DNA of 25,923 nucleotides from Candidatus Bathyarchaeota archaeon. Lineage in GTDB: Archaea; Thermoproteota; Bathyarchaeia; TCS64. Positions within the stretch are counted from its first letter, which is position 1, and each line of letters opens with the position of its first letter. Under the pieces are notes generated by a model. That model was given only the letters and a program-made list of their open reading frames with translations, did no database searches and was not told the origin of the DNA. Positions 24,307 through 25,923 of the stretch are shown piece by piece. Location of the stretch: the NCBI GenBank assembly GCA_002726865.1, contig PBSW01000042.1, positions 1-25,923 on the forward strand, in the 5' to 3' direction. Made by a program: the position numbers and the translations under genes.

Positions 24307-24311
24307 CTACG

Positions 24312-24737
24312 GTGGCTGAGTTTCCATATAACCTGAATATTCTCACTCCCTCAGTTTATGGGGACCGCCGTCCTGTCAGAGGGGAGATCGTCGCCCTTCT
24401 CCATATTACCTTCGATCACAGGAACCTTGAACTCATCGTTTCCAGGAGCAGGGGTCTTGGGAGAAATGAGATCCACGAGCTCATGATCACTGACGATGAC
24501 AAGGCCGGCCCTGGGAGTGGGGTGGACCGGGTTTCAGCGATCGCGTTCTTCGAGGTGTTGGTTGGGGGTCTCGTCGTCGTCGGAGATAAAGTCTCGATTG
24601 GGGGCAGACCGATGGGTTGGGTTTCCGGTTACGATATGACTCATATGCCTAACCATATGAACGTCCTCGTGAAGACTGAGACCCTTGACATAGACCCCAT
24701 CAGTGTTGGAGACAATATAACGATAAAGAAAACCTAA
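24312..24737 (+). CDS. Conserved uncharacterised protein, 141 residues
   Basis: A soluble protein with a GTG start five bases after the asparaginase-family stop. It is largely beta-rich with alternating hydrophobic residues: R-G-E-I-V-A-L-L-H-I-T, L-E-L-I-V-S-R-S-R, an acidic turn D-D-D-K-A-G-P-G-S-G-V-D-R, G-G-L-V-V-V-G-D-K-V and D-P-I-S-V-G-D-N-I-T-I. The G-D-K-V and G-D-N-I turns are like those of small beta-barrels. I do not recognise the family with confidence. Co-transcription with the N-terminal hydrolase suggests a role with it, such as substrate handling, but that is only inference. Confidence 0.75.
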   Translation: MAEFPYNLNILTPSVYGDRRPVRGEIVALLHITFDHRNLELIVSRSRGLGRNEIHELMITDDDKAGPGSGVDRVSAIAFFEVLVGGLVVVGDKVSIGGRPMGWVSGYDMTHMPNHMNVLVKTETLDIDPISVGDNITIKKT

Positions 24738-24751
24738 ATCTTAGACTCACT

Positions 24752-25592
24752 CTAGCCTTTATTGGGTCCACCTACGCCGAAAACCCCCTGAACGATCCCG
24801 GTCTCCCCGCGTTCCCCGTAGCACATTCTAAGACTTGAATGACCGCTGATGAAACTGTTTTGTTCAAGAATCGCCCCGGAAATCAGGTTCCCCCTCCAAG
24901 AATCCTGAACCAAAGTATTTTACTTGATACTTCGTCCATTAGTTGATGTAAAAACTTCTCTGCGATCGTCTACTCTCCAGGATCGCAGACCCAGGGCCCG
25001 ATCTTGGTGTATTCCTTGCCTTGCTTGACCATTATATACCCAACAACCCTCAAGCTTTCCCGACTAAGAAATAGTGCTGGGGGAAATCAGTGAGGACCCT
25101 CCTCAAGACCTTGGCTCTCGGGGCTTCGAAGAGCTTGAGATCGAGCTCCGAGACCTCGGGCAGAGCCTTTTCATCCATGCGCATGCATCTGGTGGCGCCT
25201 TTCTTGGGCGTTTGCCCTGTGAACCTAAGGGATAGGCTCACCCCTTGAACTCAAGGCGTTTGTAGAAGCTGATCGCCTTTGGAACAGAGTCGAATCGGAT
25301 TGATTTCACTCCAGAGACAAGGAGGTGCTCCATGGCCTCATTTATCAGGGCTGCCCAATTCCCCTTTGTTCTGGTTGGACGATCAGATTCCCCAAATAGC
25401 CCACCTTTCCATAGCCGATATGCCCCACCAAACCACGTCCTCGCCACCAAAACAGGCGAAGAAGCAACCCCTCCGTAATTATGAAGTCCTTTTTAGGACC
25501 TCATTGGTAGTATTTTCCCACCCGTGAACCAAGAGATCTGAGGCAAGGTTTAGGTCATTTATTGTCATCTCTCTGATCTTGATACCTTTCAT
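24752..25592 (-). pseudogene. Broken GNAT-family N-acetyltransferase, full length
   Basis: Read across frames, this stretch gives one about 280-residue two-domain GNAT protein. ATG 25592 opens with M-K-G-I-K-I-R-E-M-T-I-N-D-L to a TAA. It shifts to C-F-F-A-C-F-G-G-E-D-V-V, then to the acetyl-CoA motif G-Y-L-G-N-L-I-V-Q-P-E-Q-R-G-I-G. Next comes A-A-L-I-N-E-A-M-E-H-L-L-V-S-G-V and A-I-S-F-Y-K-R-L-E-F-K-G, then S-L-R-F-T-G-Q and the second-domain segments E-A-P-R-A-K-V-L-R-R-V, Y-I-M-V-K-Q-G and I-G-P-W-V-C. It ends V-F-G-V-G-G-P-N-K-G at TAG 24752-24754. At least five frameshifts and nonsense codons interrupt it, so it is inactive. The start, both domains and end are all present. Confidence 0.85.
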
Positions 25593-25719
25593 AGAATGAA
25601 TCCTTCCGATTGACTCGATCTAGGACGCAACGATTTAGACCTTTCAGCCAGAACCTTAATCCGTGGCGGGCGCATGACGGAGAGACTAACGGGATTCTGG
25701 TCTCTGACTCTCGATAGTT

Positions 25720-25727
25720 GTTTATGT
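25720..25727 (+). promoter_or_regulatory. Possible TATA box of tRNA-Val
   Basis: TTTATGTG lies 22-29 bases upstream of the tRNA, at the spacing of archaeal tRNA promoters. Confidence 0.3.
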
Positions 25728-25748
25728 GGGTATGGTCCATCTACTGGG

Positions 25749-25822
25749 GGGCCGGTGGTCCAGTCTGGTAGGACGCCGCCTTTACGAGGCGGAAGCCGCC
25801 GGTTCGAATCCGGCCCGGCCCA
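25749..25822 (+). tRNA. tRNA-Val (anticodon TAC)
   Basis: A full cloverleaf of 74 bases. The acceptor stem GGGCCGG pairs with CCGGCCC. The D stem GTCC pairs with GGAC. The anticodon stem CCGCC/GGCGG holds the loop TTTACGA with anticodon TAC, reading Val GTA codons and, by wobble, other Val codons. The T arm GCCGG-TTCGAAT-CCGGC is standard and the discriminator base is A. There is no intron and no encoded CCA. Stems are strongly GC, suggesting stability in a warm-adapted lineage, but this is weak evidence. Confidence 0.97.
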
Positions 25823-25823
25823 C

Positions 25824-25832
25824 TTTTTTTTT
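25824..25832 (+). terminator. T9 terminator of tRNA-Val
   Basis: Nine T residues begin two bases after the discriminator base, a classic archaeal tRNA terminator; the following 90 bases are also T-rich. Confidence 0.7.
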
Positions 25833-25923
25833 ATGGTTTGTTTTTCTGTGGGGCCTTTTATTTTTACGGTGGTTTTCTGAGTTGTTTTTTCTGTTTGCCA
25901 ACACTTATTGGCTACTAGCTGGC

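Noticed and set aside
1..25923. Insertion sequences, integrase or prophage genes
   Set aside because: No transposase, integrase or terminal inverted repeats were seen in any frame that I examined. The decayed genes are not bordered by recognisable mobile elements.

Overview
The window looks like a moderately GC-rich archaeal chromosome segment. Evidence for Archaea: A/T-rich TATA-like boxes sit 25-35 bases upstream of many starts, several genes appear leaderless or nearly so, there are an Lrp/AsnC regulator facing a type I glutamine synthetase, an ADP-forming acyl-CoA synthetase alpha subunit and a DUF401 permease, and a tRNA-Val lacks an encoded CCA. A protein- and amino-acid-using TACK- or Bathyarchaeia-like organism would fit, but that placement is inference.

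Layout. 1-817: C-terminal end of a surface protein with a heptad-then-hendecad coiled coil and a C-terminal membrane anchor. 994-3375: a DUF1844 protein, an ADP-forming acyl-CoA synthetase alpha subunit (minus) and an SCP-2-like lipid carrier. 3738-5755: a two-gene unit of class I fructose-1,6-bisphosphatase and class II fructose-bisphosphate aldolase. 5849-8859 (minus): a LysN-like aminotransferase and a homocitrate-synthase-like enzyme fused to an Lrp-type ligand-binding (RAM) domain whose last third is far more AT-rich than the rest. 9666-12529: two amidohydrolases, one a D-aminoacylase. 12564-14767: Lrp/AsnC regulator divergent from glutamine synthetase. 15241-19123: thioredoxin, DUF401 permease and a membrane-fused spermidine-synthase-like protein. 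19774-22428: AMP-forming acyl-CoA ligase divergent from a DapA-family aldolase. 22696-24737: stand-alone pyruvate-kinase C-terminal-domain protein divergent from a glycosylasparaginase-family hydrolase that is followed after 5 bases by an uncharacterised protein. 25749-25822: tRNA-Val.

Together the genes point to catabolism of peptides and N-modified or D-amino acids (D-aminoacylase, asparaginase-family enzyme, aminotransferase), acyl-CoA chemistry with ATP gain (ADP-forming ligase), nitrogen assimilation under Lrp control, and gluconeogenesis.

The long gaps between genes are not blank. One holds a complete GNAT acetyltransferase pseudogene (24752-25592), broken by several frameshifts and stops but recognisable end to end. 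Another holds a winged-helix regulator pseudogene (14888-15167). Most other gaps over 250 bases hold weaker protein-like stretches interrupted by one or two stops or frameshifts. I report these with low confidence because their stop density alone does not separate them from chance.
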